A stretch of DNA of 64,000 nucleotides, taken from assembly GCF_004167675.1 (NCBI RefSeq), contig NZ_SEZQ01000001.1; one strand, given 5' to 3'. Positions 55,784 to 64,000 of this stretch are shown one piece after another. A program made the position numbers and the translations under genes. Numbering within the stretch: position 1 is the stretch's first letter; each line of letters begins with the position of its first letter. The DNA comes from Aliivibrio finisterrensis_A. GTDB lineage: Bacteria; Pseudomonadota; Gammaproteobacteria; Enterobacterales; Vibrionaceae. The notes beneath the pieces are model-generated. The model searched no databases. It was given only the letters and a program-made list of their open reading frames with translations, and was not told the origin of the DNA.

Positions 55784-55914
55784 GGATATATAAACAGTGG
55801 TTAAGGCAAAAAGGCATCATATCAGAATATATAAGATTACTCTTTGTTTTCTTGCTAAGATTACGGCAGAGATAATCAGGATTGGTTACTAAAAATTAAA
55901 AGGAAGTTTAATAA

Positions 55915-57459
55915 ATGTCAGTGCTTAAACGCATTCATACCACTCTATTTTTCGTCGCTATTCTTTCAGGTTGTGGCTCACTTCCTAATGAAGTTGAACA
56001 CATGAACGAACCTGTACTTGTGCCATTAACCAGTTCGCTATCGGAGTTAAATGACGCTTATCAACCTAAGCAATCAACCTCAGAAACCAGTGCCGTTTTG
56101 TTGCAAGATAAAGGTTGGGATGCATTAGCGCAGCGCCTGGCATTAATAGAGACAGCAGAGCACAGTATTGATATTCAATATTACATTTGGAACTCAGACG
56201 CATCAGGACATTACCTTGCCAGTCGCTTATTAGCCGCAGCAGATCGTGGTGTAAAAGTGCGAGTAATGCTTGATGATATCAACCTTAATGAACGAGAAGA
56301 TCTGCTTGTGGCGTTAAACGCGCATCCTCAAGTTGATATCCGCGTATTTAACCCTATCCCAACTCGTCGTGGTGTTACTAAGTGGGTGAACTTTTTAGGG
56401 GATTTTTCTCGTTTAAATCGTCGTATGCACAACAAATCATTCACCGTTGATGGCGTGTTCTCTGTAGTTGGTGGACGCAATATTGGTGACGAGTATTTTG
56501 ATCTTTCTAACGAGATTAATTTTCGTGACCGTGATGTGCTAGTCAGAGGCTCTGTTGTTCATGATATTCAAATCAGTTTTGCAGAGTATTGGGACAGTAC
56601 TTGGTCTTACCCTGTCGATTTATTAGCAAAAGAAGTTTCATCAGAACCAGCCTCACAGCAACCTGTGTTAGATGAGATTGATGCACCTGTTTATAAAAAC
56701 TACCCAGCGTTACCAGAGGACAATAAAACCGCCCATCAATACCTAACCGATCTAATGGATAAAATGACTTGGGTTAATGCTAAGTTCGTATTTGATCGCC
56801 CTGTACCCGTAGATAAAGACAATACCGATGAACCAAAAGCAACGGCGAAAGCGCTCGCGAAATTAGCTAGTGAATCAGACAAAGATATCTTATTAGAATC
56901 GGCTTACCTTATATTTGATGATAACCAACTCGAAGGGTGGCAAGAATTGGTTAGTAAGGGCGTTGAGATAAAAGCGTTAACTAACTCAATGGCATCGAAC
57001 GATTTAACCACCAATCATTCAGGTTACGCAGGCCGTCGTAAAGATATGCTTGAGCACGGCATTCAGCTATATGAATTAAAACCAGAAGCTGGATTATGTG
57101 AAGAATCGACTAGAGATATCTCTAAGTGCGCACCAATATTGCCTTATGGACTTCACGCTAAGTCAGCCGTTTTTGATGACAAAATCGCAAGTATCGGCTC
57201 TTTTAACTTCAATTTACGCTCAACGTACCTGAATACAGAGTCGATTTTAATCATTGAAAATCAAGAAATCGCACAGCAACTCACGCAAGATATCGAACAC
57301 GCCATGGATGAAGAAAACAGTTGGCATCTAAAACTGCAAGAGGGCGATGTTCGTTGGTATTCAGGCGATAAAAGTTGGGAAGATGAACCAGAAACCGGTC
57401 GATGGGAGCGTTTTGAATCTCAATTTTTGCAGTTGTTACCAATAGAAAAGTATTTGTGA
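55915..57459 (+). CDS. Phospholipase D family / cardiolipin synthase-like lipoprotein
   Basis: 514 residues. An N-terminal lipobox (LSGC, cysteine near 21) suggests a lipid-anchored envelope protein. Two HKD motifs are visible: MHNKSFTVDG (His near 172) and LHAKSAVFDD (His near 413), each followed by a GGRNIGDEYF- or GSFNFNLRS-type stretch. This is the bacterial ClsC/YmdC-like pattern. It probably forms cardiolipin or transfers phosphatidyl groups. AAAAGGAAG precedes the ATG. Confidence 0.88.
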   Translation: MSVLKRIHTTLFFVAILSGCGSLPNEVEHMNEPVLVPLTSSLSELNDAYQPKQSTSETSAVLLQDKGWDALAQRLALIETAEHSIDIQYYIWNSDASGHYLASRLLAAADRGVKVRVMLDDINLNEREDLLVALNAHPQVDIRVFNPIPTRRGVTKWVNFLGDFSRLNRRMHNKSFTVDGVFSVVGGRNIGDEYFDLSNEINFRDRDVLVRGSVVHDIQISFAEYWDSTWSYPVDLLAKEVSSEPASQQPVLDEIDAPVYKNYPALPEDNKTAHQYLTDLMDKMTWVNAKFVFDRPVPVDKDNTDEPKATAKALAKLASESDKDILLESAYLIFDDNQLEGWQELVSKGVEIKALTNSMASNDLTTNHSGYAGRRKDMLEHGIQLYELKPEAGLCEESTRDISKCAPILPYGLHAKSAVFDDKIASIGSFNFNLRSTYLNTESILIIENQEIAQQLTQDIEHAMDEENSWHLKLQEGDVRWYSGDKSWEDEPETGRWERFESQFLQLLPIEKYL

Positions 57460-57465
57460 TGAGAA

Positions 57466-57510
57466 TCGACGCCCTAATCTAATCACATTTTGATTTGAAT
57501 AGGGCGTCGA
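57466..57510. terminator. Long imperfect hairpin between convergent genes
   Basis: TCGACGCCCTA (57466-57476) pairs with TAGGGCGTCGA (57500-57510) around a 23-base loop that holds a smaller AATC/GATT pairing. There is no T-run, so this may be a processing element rather than an intrinsic terminator. Confidence 0.55.
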
Positions 57511-57538
57511 ATCGCATTATTAGTGATTTGAATGAACG

Positions 57539-58201
57539 CTATTTATCTCGCTCAAGCAGTGATGGATTATCAAACATCGCTTGTAATGTCTGTATGAATT
57601 GCCCCACGTGTAAGCCATCCATCAAACCATGATGCACTTCAACAGACAGTGGCATACGCCATTGCTCACCGTGTTGAACCAATTTCCCAAATGCCATTTT
57701 TGGCACACTGTCAGGGAAATTAACGTCTCTAGCATGAGTCATACTAGTGAAATCGACCCATGGCAATACGGTTAAATGAATCGTGTTTTGCTTCATTTCT
57801 TGGCCAATGAACTGCTCTACAATAAAAGGCGTATTTTTAATCCGAGTTTCAGCTTTCGTTGCGCTTATTGTAAAGTCAGCAAACGTAGGCTCATGGTCTA
57901 AATCGCAAAAACGTACCGTATTATCATCGGCGAGTAGCGCCACACTGACACACATAGGCGAGTAAATGCGAACTTCTTCACCCATAAGGCGATAGCTCAT
58001 CGGTTCACATTTATTTAGCGCTTGCTGAGTTAGATAAAGATAAGCATGAAAGAAGCGATGATTATGCTGCTTACAATATTGGCGCAGCACAGTTACATCG
58101 ATATTAGAGCAGATGTTATACCAAGGATGACTAAAACCTTGATAAAATTTTAAATGTTGAGCTCGCGCCCATTGGCTGATATCTAGCACTTCATACGCCA
58201 T
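57539..58201 (-). CDS. Chloramphenicol acetyltransferase-like (CatA family) enzyme
   Basis: 220 residues. SNIDVTVLRQYCKQH, MCVSVALL, PWVDFTSMTHARD and EVHHGLMDGLHVGQF match the type A CAT fold; the catalytic HHxxxDG is at about 190-196. It would acetylate chloramphenicol or a similar hydroxylated substrate with acetyl-CoA. Vibrio chromosomal copies are often species markers rather than acquired resistance. Whether it confers resistance here cannot be judged from sequence. Confidence 0.88.
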   Translation of the reverse strand: MAYEVLDISQWARAQHLKFYQGFSHPWYNICSNIDVTVLRQYCKQHNHRFFHAYLYLTQQALNKCEPMSYRLMGEEVRIYSPMCVSVALLADDNTVRFCDLDHEPTFADFTISATKAETRIKNTPFIVEQFIGQEMKQNTIHLTVLPWVDFTSMTHARDVNFPDSVPKMAFGKLVQHGEQWRMPLSVEVHHGLMDGLHVGQFIQTLQAMFDNPSLLERDK

Positions 58202-58368
58202 TGTGATTTCCCTATAGAGTTCACTGATTTTGGTTGGGCTGATTCTATATACCTAATTGACTTTAAGATATATTTGAATATAGAAAAACCTCAAGAAACG
58301 GTACAATACCCAAGTTGCAAGTTAGCAGCATAGAAACTCATTCACATAAAACCGTAAAGTAGCCCTAT

Positions 58369-58872
58369 ATGTCTAAAGATTTTAGTGTCACCACAGAATA
58401 CATACTCGACAAGACTTTCTTTGCAGAGTGTTATGATCAAACTAGCCAGCCAATTACGTTTCCAAAAGCCTATTTAAAAGGAATTCTCTTTTTTCTTTTT
58501 GGTGTGGCGTTATTAAAGCTTGAGCTATTACCTAATGGTTATATTGGTTGGTTCTTTATTGCATTGAGTATTATTGAAGCGTTCAGTATTTATTTTAAGA
58601 AAACGTGGTGGCTATGGCGACAATCCATCAGTTCACTCTCTGGCAGTAAAGTGGAGTTTAACGTTGACGAAAATGGTGTGAGTTATAAAAGCCTTAAAAA
58701 CACCAAAAACTCCCGCACTATCGCTTGGAGCGACATCGACCAAGTTGAACAAAGTGATTTAGGGCTTATTTTTCATATTGGTAAACAGCGCCAATACGTC
58801 AGTAAATCGTGCCTAAATGAGAAAGAGATCGCTTTTATTGTAGAGCAGCACGAAACATCAAAAGCAAAGTAA
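58369..58872 (+). CDS. YcxB-like membrane protein
   Basis: 167 residues with two adjacent hydrophobic helices (about 33-50 and 55-75) and a soluble C-terminal PH-like strand region (ISSLSGSKVEFNVDENGVSYKS, TIAWSDIDQVEQSDLGLIFHI). This fits the YcxB-like C-terminal family of unknown function. No specific role can be assigned. Confidence 0.7.
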   Translation: MSKDFSVTTEYILDKTFFAECYDQTSQPITFPKAYLKGILFFLFGVALLKLELLPNGYIGWFFIALSIIEAFSIYFKKTWWLWRQSISSLSGSKVEFNVDENGVSYKSLKNTKNSRTIAWSDIDQVEQSDLGLIFHIGKQRQYVSKSCLNEKEIAFIVEQHETSKAK

Positions 58873-59153
58873 TACCAACTCCTCCGAACAACATAATGTG
58901 ACTAACTCAAATAGTGCGACACTGTCGCACTATTTCGATTTACTACAAAAATTGACTCAGCCTAAACCCGCTCTCCTAATATTCAGCCGTATTCAAACTG
59001 AACTACTCAGTAAACAGAGCTCACTATTTTTCAATAATATGCGCTTGTGATGTGAATAATAGGGTTAATCTCATCATGAAATGATTTGAATAAGTGCAGT
59101 ATTCGCATCATACTGTGATTAGATTAAGTGACATTGGATCAGAGGAAGGCATT
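58873..59153. other. Gap between YcxB-like gene and fic
   Basis: About 280 bases with no gene. The only striking structure is the palindrome at 58909-58935, listed separately. The 60-base stretch directly before the Fic ATG is AT-rich and open in the Fic frame. Confidence 0.5.
58909..58935. repeat. Perfect palindrome after the YcxB-like gene
   Basis: AAATAGTGCGAC (58909-58920) and GTCGCACTATTT (58924-58935) are perfect 12-base inverted copies with a 3-base spacer. With no T-run it is not a clear terminator; it could be an operator for the downstream Fic gene or an RNA hairpin. Confidence 0.65.
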
Positions 59154-60248
59154 ATGTGGATATGGCAGCAAGATAAATGGCCTCACTTTTATTGGAATGA
59201 ACGCGTTATTGAACCGTTATTAAGGTCGGTTAGATTTAACCAAGGGCTTTTATTAGGGAAGATGACGAGTCAAGACCAAGAAAAAACCATGCTTGATACG
59301 TTACTTGCCAATATTGTTCACTCAAGCGCAATTGAAGGTGAAACGTTAAATGCGTTTTCGGTGCGTTCTTCTTTAGCGAATAAATTAGGGTTAAGTGAAG
59401 AAAGACCTTTTCCAACGACAGAGCAGACCGATGGCCTTGCCGAGATCATGCTTGATGCGGTAGATAATTTGGATACCCCTTTAACGCTCGATCGTATTTT
59501 ACACTGGCATGATCGCTTATTTCCTCAAGGTTACACCATGTTTAACACTGTGGTGGGTGGGCAATTACGAGGCGATGCACCTATGCAAGTTGTATCTGGC
59601 CGCATTGACCGCCCTGTTGTCCATTTTGAAGCCCCAAGCCGAGGTATTCTTGATGTTGAGTTGAGCCAGTTTATTGATTGGTTTAATACGTCAAAAAGCG
59701 ATGCTGCTTTAGATCCTCTATTAAGAGCGGCAATGACGCATTTGTGGTTTGTAACGCTTCATCCACTTGATGATGGTAATGGAAGAATCACTCGTCTACT
59801 TACGGATCTCGCATTAGCGCAAGCAGAGAAGCAATCGGTTCGATTCTATGCCATGTCAGTGGGTATCTTGGCGAATCGCAAAAGCTATTATGAGATTTTA
59901 GAGCAAACCCAAAAAGGGGAGTTAGATATTACCGCTTGGCTACAATGGTTTTTTGAAACCCTTGATAGTACGTTTGCAGAAGTTTTTAATGAGATAGACA
60001 GAACCATTTTTAAAACCAACTTTTGGCGCAAGGTTGATCAAACCAAGCTGACAGAAGAACAAGTAAAAGTGCTTAATCGCATGTTAGATGGTGATTTTGA
60101 AGAGGGCATTAACACCTCTCAATATCATAAAGTTGCAAAGGTAAGTAAGCCAACAGCATCTCGGCACTTAGCGGCGTTAGTTGAGCTTGGCTGTTTGGTT
60201 AAAACAGGGGCAGGTGGTCGTAGTACTCGTTATGTTTTGGGGGAGTAA
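59154..60248 (+). CDS. Fic family protein (AMP-transferase type)
   Basis: 364 residues from the ATG at 59154, preceded by AGAGGAAGG; a GTG at 59094 is in frame but lacks support. The N-terminus (MWIWQQDKWPHFYWN) is a DUF4172-type Fic N domain. Next comes the inhibitory-helix motif SSAIEGE (S-x3-E-G), placed before the Fic core, which marks an N-terminally inhibited Fic. The core holds HPLDDGNGRITR, the active-site HPFx[D/E]GNGRxxR pattern. A winged-helix domain ends the protein (SKPTASRHLAALVELG). The target is unknown. Fic proteins act in stress control and, in some cases, phage defence. Confidence 0.9.
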   Translation: MWIWQQDKWPHFYWNERVIEPLLRSVRFNQGLLLGKMTSQDQEKTMLDTLLANIVHSSAIEGETLNAFSVRSSLANKLGLSEERPFPTTEQTDGLAEIMLDAVDNLDTPLTLDRILHWHDRLFPQGYTMFNTVVGGQLRGDAPMQVVSGRIDRPVVHFEAPSRGILDVELSQFIDWFNTSKSDAALDPLLRAAMTHLWFVTLHPLDDGNGRITRLLTDLALAQAEKQSVRFYAMSVGILANRKSYYEILEQTQKGELDITAWLQWFFETLDSTFAEVFNEIDRTIFKTNFWRKVDQTKLTEEQVKVLNRMLDGDFEEGINTSQYHKVAKVSKPTASRHLAALVELGCLVKTGAGGRSTRYVLGE

Positions 60249-60282
60249 AACATCGATGAGTGGATTTACTAAAGTTGAATAC

Positions 60283-60317
60283 TAAAAGAAGCTCTGATTT
60301 TGTCAGGGCTTCTTTTA
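60283..60317 (+). terminator. Terminator after fic
   Basis: TAAAAGAAGCTCTGA (60283-60297) pairs with TCAGGGCTTCTTTTA (60303-60317) with one wobble around a short loop. Confidence 0.8.
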
Positions 60318-60544
60318 ATTTTAATAAATCATTCCGGATTACCTAGTTAGCACCATGTCTTGCATGGTCACCGACATACACTTTAACCCGACATTACTCG
60401 CTTAAAATGCTGTTTTAGTCAGCGGGAGGGGAGGATATTTCAATCCGACTTAATCTCTCTCTTACCTTGTAGGTTTAATGTGCCTACAAAATGATCTTGG
60501 ATTAACTGGTTGATAAATGCAAGTTCTAATATTGACGGTCGAGC

Positions 60545-60655
60545 ATTGACCCAAGCTGACAGAAGAGCAAGTAAAAATGTTTAATCGAATGCTAGATGGA
60601 AATTTTTAAGATGGGATTAACACGTCTCAATATAAAAAGTGCCAAAGCTAAATAA
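60545..60655 (+). pseudogene. Decayed duplicate of the fic 3' segment
   Basis: The stretch from 60551 repeats fic bases from 60043 at high identity: CCAAGCTGACAGAAGA, then CAAGTAAAA, TTAATCG, GATGG and CATTAACACCTCTCAATAT-like blocks. In the copy, the fic GAA codon is replaced by TAA (60607-60609) and a frameshift follows. It encodes no protein and is best read as the scar of an old duplication or replacement event. Confidence 0.85.
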
Positions 60656-60761
60656 ATCTATTATAACTAGTTTAGTAATAACGCAAATTGAATAATATTA
60701 TATTACCAAGCGTAATTAAATGTTGTAGACTCGCCAAAAAATTAAATGGTTGGCATTGTAA

Positions 60762-61925
60762 ATGATAATCGAAGTAGTAAACGCAATTGCATATGGTGGT
60801 TCTCCTCTTGAAAATAATGACAATGCAGAAAGGTCTTGGGAGTTAAACTCTGGATCTGAGTGGGATGTAACATCTGAAAATGTTATTAAATTTGTCCAGC
60901 AAGTGAATAAAAAAATTGAAGTTAGTGCTAAAGAGTATACTACGTTCAAAAATACTCCTGGTTTGCGAGATTTCCCTTCACTTTTAAGTGCTTATTTAAG
61001 TGATGAATCTTCATTTGAAGACTTCCATACTACATATACAGAGCGTAGATTAGCCTCTAGTTTAGCTAGTTCACGGCTTGAAGAAGGAGCTGTAATTGTA
61101 TTTATACATTACAAGATTCGACAAAACCCCGTAGCTATTGTGGGTGAAGAAACTGATGAAGTTTATGACGTATCAGATCTTGAAATTGTTAAAAATAAAT
61201 TTCAAGTTTTGATGGTAAGAAACACTGGTGCTTTAAAGTTTACCGATGATTATCAGATAGCTGAAACTGCCGTAATTGATCTTAGACAATTTGTACAAGG
61301 CTGCCAAATTGATATTCCGAGGTTTACAGCCGAAACGAGTTCTGTTGATGAACCTGATAATTTTCTTACGTTTGTAAAAGGTGGTGGTGAAGTAAGAGAT
61401 TACTTCAAAGACGCTCTGTTTGCAGAAAAAGGGATTACTAATAAAGCAAGTAGTCAAAATGTAGAGCGAGCTCTTAATGATTTTTGGATATCAAATAAAA
61501 ACTCTCTTGACCGTTCTGTTCGTGATGAAATTAATAGTAATGTGTATATATTTTCAGAAGATAATAAAAAGAGAGTAGTTACATTAGAACAAATATCTGC
61601 AATCGTAGATCGTTGCATACCAGATGAAAGTGCAGATATTAGAGGTCAATTTGTAAACTTTGCAAATGAAGGCCCATATGAAATAAATGATGAATTTGAG
61701 CTTAGCTCTAATATAATTAAAGAGCTTGTTTATGTTAACTTAGATGTAGGATTTGCTAAGTTAGTATTAGAAAAAAGCGAAATTGGCGAATTAACAGATA
61801 ATAACCGCCATGTAAAATTTAACCCAGATACAGGTCAAGTTACTTTCACTACAACTTTAGATGACGACCAAATAGAGATGATCAACGCTATTCTAGGTAA
61901 TAATCAATCAGAAGATAATGAATAA
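60762..61925 (+). CDS. 37-kDa nucleoid-associated protein (NA37/YejK-like)
   Basis: 387 residues of the NA37 family, whose best-known member is E. coli YejK. The core is FLTFVKGGGEVRDYFKDAL (near 201-219) and EKGITNKASSQNVERALNDF-like (near 222-241). YejK-type proteins associate with the nucleoid. This copy is divergent and is not next to rplY, so it is unlikely to be the resident YejK. An ATG at 60762 lacks a clear ribosome site. It overlaps the membrane protein gene by 8 bases, which indicates coupled expression. Confidence 0.85.
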   Translation: MIIEVVNAIAYGGSPLENNDNAERSWELNSGSEWDVTSENVIKFVQQVNKKIEVSAKEYTTFKNTPGLRDFPSLLSAYLSDESSFEDFHTTYTERRLASSLASSRLEEGAVIVFIHYKIRQNPVAIVGEETDEVYDVSDLEIVKNKFQVLMVRNTGALKFTDDYQIAETAVIDLRQFVQGCQIDIPRFTAETSSVDEPDNFLTFVKGGGEVRDYFKDALFAEKGITNKASSQNVERALNDFWISNKNSLDRSVRDEINSNVYIFSEDNKKRVVTLEQISAIVDRCIPDESADIRGQFVNFANEGPYEINDEFELSSNIIKELVYVNLDVGFAKLVLEKSEIGELTDNNRHVKFNPDTGQVTFTTTLDDDQIEMINAILGNNQSEDNE

Positions 61926-63135
61926 CGACATATTGCAATGCCTAAACAACTTATATGCATTATCTAATGATAATGCATTGGTTCGTGGGCGTTACTTAGT
62001 ACTACGTTTTGATGGTAGTAAAAATGCAAGTGTTGAAGAGCTTGTAATTAAACTTCAAGAGCTTGACAGATCTCGTCTCAGCGATGTAGATATTGACCGT
62101 TTTTCTAATAACGCTATTAGCTCTATAAGCTTTATTAAAAGTAACTTAAATGTGTATAAGAGTTTTAAAGAGCTGGTCAATGCTTACTTCCCCTTAGCGA
62201 GTAAAGGTGAACTTACTGTTCAGCAGCACGAACAGTTTTTCCTATTTGATAAACAATATTCAGAAAAACCAATTTTTGATTGTTTTAAGGCATTACAAGA
62301 TTGGATTATATGGCTTAAGAAGGTTACAGGGAATTATTACCCTAAGGATAATGATACTAAGATCATGTTCTATCTTGTTGAAACGATTGAAGATGATAAG
62401 AAAGTAAAAACTCATGAGTTGAGTTTAGAATGTGCCAAAATTATGATGCATTTATTTGATATTAAAGAAGTTCCTTCAGAACTTAAGTTTAATGGTGATG
62501 AAAATTATGCGGCAGAAAAAAACCTGATCGCTAAATCGGCACTAACAAAAACATTGAAGTCTGCAAGTTTTGATTTTTGTCTGTTAAGCGTAATCTCTGA
62601 TTCAGAGTCTTTATTACATACTTTTAAACATAATTATGAGTTTTATATTCAAAAGTTTTCTATAGATAAATTCACACGTGAAATTGAAAGTGCGAAGATA
62701 GAGTATTTTGAAAAGATAAATTCCATCATTCATGATAATCAAGCAAAAGCTTTGTCTATACCTGTTGTTATATTAGGGACTAGCCTATTACGAAGTTGGA
62801 ATGTTATGTCTGCGATTTTAATATTTACAGCTATGGTATTGGCTCTATATTTAGTGTTATTAAACTTAAATCATAAAACAGAAGCCATTAATGATTGTAT
62901 TAAAAGTGCTAAAAAAGCCCTAGAAAATATTGATGAGACAACTAGTTATCAAAACAGTATGTCAACATCTTCTGGTGATGTTACTAATGTTTTCATACAA
63001 ATTAAAGCAAAGGGTGAAGGAGCTATTAAGTTACTCGCTAACATAAAGTTAGGTATTATATGTGCTGCATTGGTTTGGCTTATTTATATGGTGTGTTTTT
63101 ATCTTAATAGTTCAGGTACATGTCCACTTTCATGA
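61918..63135 (+). CDS. Membrane protein of unknown function, partner of the NA37 protein
   Basis: 405 residues. The first 270 residues are soluble, rich in Lys, Glu, Asp and Asn, and mostly helical by composition. Two adjacent transmembrane helices span about 279-316 and a third about 376-396. The loop between them contains a helix and a Ser-rich stretch. I recognise no family. A cytoplasmic sensor or effector domain on a membrane hairpin, coupled to a nucleoid protein, is a pattern seen in some phage-defence pairs, but that is inference. Confidence 0.75.
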   Translation: MNNDILQCLNNLYALSNDNALVRGRYLVLRFDGSKNASVEELVIKLQELDRSRLSDVDIDRFSNNAISSISFIKSNLNVYKSFKELVNAYFPLASKGELTVQQHEQFFLFDKQYSEKPIFDCFKALQDWIIWLKKVTGNYYPKDNDTKIMFYLVETIEDDKKVKTHELSLECAKIMMHLFDIKEVPSELKFNGDENYAAEKNLIAKSALTKTLKSASFDFCLLSVISDSESLLHTFKHNYEFYIQKFSIDKFTREIESAKIEYFEKINSIIHDNQAKALSIPVVILGTSLLRSWNVMSAILIFTAMVLALYLVLLNLNHKTEAINDCIKSAKKALENIDETTSYQNSMSTSSGDVTNVFIQIKAKGEGAIKLLANIKLGIICAALVWLIYMVCFYLNSSGTCPLS

Positions 63136-63236
63136 CTAATACAAAATGAAATAGGCTTAATCATCGTAGTTCAGTATGTATTAGTTCTTAATAATAAGTT
63201 GAATGTTGTTAATTTTAACCATAAGCTTTACCCCAC

Positions 63237-63266
63237 AAAAAAGGGATCTAGCCTAAACAAGATCCC
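63237..63266 (-). terminator. Terminator after secF
   Basis: On the minus strand GGGATC pairs with GATCCC (plus 63261-63266 with 63243-63248) and is followed by six T residues. Confidence 0.75.
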
Positions 63267-63274
63267 CCAACATC

Positions 63275-63298
63275 AAGCCGCATTCCCTGCGGCTTTTT
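63275..63298 (+). terminator. Terminator after the NA37-membrane protein pair
   Basis: AAGCCGCA (63275-63282) pairs with TGCGGCTT (63288-63295) and runs into T residues. It ends plus-strand transcription before secF. Confidence 0.75.
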
Positions 63299-63320
63299 AC
63301 TGCCTATCTAAGCCTAACTC

Positions 63321-64000
63321 TTACGGCTCTTCAGAAATCGGTTTTGGCTTATAGTGATCCGAATTCAAACCAAAGTACTCAGGTAAACTTGTACCTACCG
63401 AGATAGAAGACCAAGTACCCGTCACGATACCGATGAACATCGCAATCGCAAAGCCCTCTAATGGGCCTCCACCTAATAACCATAAAGAACCAACCGTGAT
63501 TAGGGTTGTACCTGATGTCACCATAGTACGAGAGAAGGTCGCAGCAACCGCTTGGTTATTCACCTCTTGGATAGATAACTCAGGTTTGGCAATTAACAGC
63601 TCACGGATTCTATCTGCAATGATGATCGAGTCATTTAACGAGTAACCTAAAATCGCCAAAATAGCGGCTAGGGTGGTTAAGTTAAACTCCATTTGAGTCG
63701 CAGCAAAGAAACCAAGCACAAACACGATATCGTGGGTTAGGGCAAACAAAGAGCCAGAAGCCAAACGCCATTCAAAGCGGTAACTTAAGTACGCTAAGAT
63801 AACCAAAACCGACACTAATAACGCCATGCCGCCTTGTTCAGTTAGTTCTTGGCCTACTTGTGGACCAACGATACTGGTATTTAATACTTGAACATCTGAA
63901 TGCAGAGGAGCAAGTACCTCAGTCAGCGGTGGAAGTTCAACGCCTTTTGGTGGGATAGCATAACGCAGAACCCAACGACCCGGCTCACCAGAGGCAATAA
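63321..64000 (-). CDS. secF: Protein translocase subunit SecF, C-terminal part
   Basis: The frame is open from the stop near 63321 to the end of the window, so the 5' part of the gene lies beyond it. At least 226 residues are present, including ILGYSLNDSIIIADRIREL, the TSGTTLITVGSLWLLGGGPLEGFAIAM region and TGTWSSISVGTSLPE, all typical of SecF. SecF works with SecD in the SecYEG translocon to drive periplasmic release of exported proteins. Confidence 0.95.
   Translation of the reverse strand, partial: IASGEPGRWVLRYAIPPKGVELPPLTEVLAPLHSDVQVLNTSIVGPQVGQELTEQGGMALLVSVLVILAYLSYRFEWRLASGSLFALTHDIVFVLGFFAATQMEFNLTTLAAILAILGYSLNDSIIIADRIRELLIAKPELSIQEVNNQAVAATFSRTMVTSGTTLITVGSLWLLGGGPLEGFAIAMFIGIVTGTWSSISVGTSLPEYFGLNSDHYKPKPISEEP

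Larger units (their letters stand above)
60249..60761. other. Gap after fic with decayed sequence
   Basis: 513 bases. It holds a terminator (60283-60317), a remnant of the fic 3' end (60551-60655), and small inverted repeats such as ACCATG/CATGGT near 60352-60369. No intact gene is present apart from these. Confidence 0.6.

Noticed and set aside
1..64000. CRISPR array, integron repeat (attC/VCR), insertion sequence, rRNA or tRNA
   Set aside because: I saw no regularly spaced repeats, no transposase gene and no rRNA or tRNA sequence; absence is judged by eye only.

Overview
The window is a gamma-proteobacterial chromosome segment of low to moderate GC. It very probably comes from Aliivibrio (Vibrio) fischeri or a close relative. 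The reasons are the Vibrio-type gltA/sdhCDAB/sucABCD block, the enterobacterial-style pairings znuA-mepM, ackA-yfbV and argS-yecM, and a large aryl polyene cluster with the layout reported for V. fischeri. I see no rRNA, tRNA, CRISPR array, integron repeat or insertion sequence.

Region by region: 1-11.7 kb holds the tail of a NIF3/YbgI gene, then citrate synthase (gltA, minus strand) diverging from sdhCDAB-sucABCD, i.e. most of the TCA cycle from citrate formation to succinate oxidation. 12-17.6 kb holds a chemoreceptor, the zinc importer (znuB, znuC and divergent znuA with a Zur-type operator between them) and the murein endopeptidase mepM. 17.7-24.5 kb holds a very large membrane-anchored AraC-type sensor that resembles a hybrid two-component protein without a usable kinase or receiver, a heavily folded intergenic region that probably encodes a small RNA, and the ferrous iron importer feoABC behind FNR-like and Fur-like sites. 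24.6-33.7 kb holds pta and ackA (acetate metabolism), yfbV, a dCache chemoreceptor, argS and yecM.

The accessory core, 33.7-52.3 kb, is an aryl polyene (APE) cluster. A minus-strand arm encodes a halogenase-like flavoprotein, a methyltransferase and a lipoprotein. A long, tightly coupled plus-strand operon encodes a chain-length-factor-like protein, an acyltransferase, two acyl carrier proteins, a membrane protein, an acyl-activating enzyme, two dehydratases, a glycosyltransferase-acyltransferase fusion, an aromatic amino acid ammonia-lyase, a thioesterase, a LolA-like protein, an MMPL exporter, a DUF3261 lipoprotein, two ketosynthases and a ketoreductase. Together these would make an aryl starter, extend it to a conjugated polyene, attach it to a lipid and move it to the outer membrane.

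52.3-60.3 kb is a mixed region: a META-domain lipoprotein, ribosomal protein L25, a cytochrome c', the helicase RadD, a phospholipase D/cardiolipin synthase-like lipoprotein, a chloramphenicol acetyltransferase-like enzyme, a YcxB-like protein and a Fic AMPylase. After Fic comes a decayed second copy of the Fic gene's 3' end. Next is an AT-rich two-gene unit (a 37-kDa nucleoid-associated family protein plus a membrane protein) that looks horizontally acquired and could be an uncharacterised defence or stress module. The window ends inside secF (minus strand).

The best candidates for something undescribed are the NA37-membrane protein pair beside Fic, the multi-hairpin RNA locus near 21.3 kb, the kinase-dead AraC sensor, and the halogenase-like enzyme in the APE cluster.
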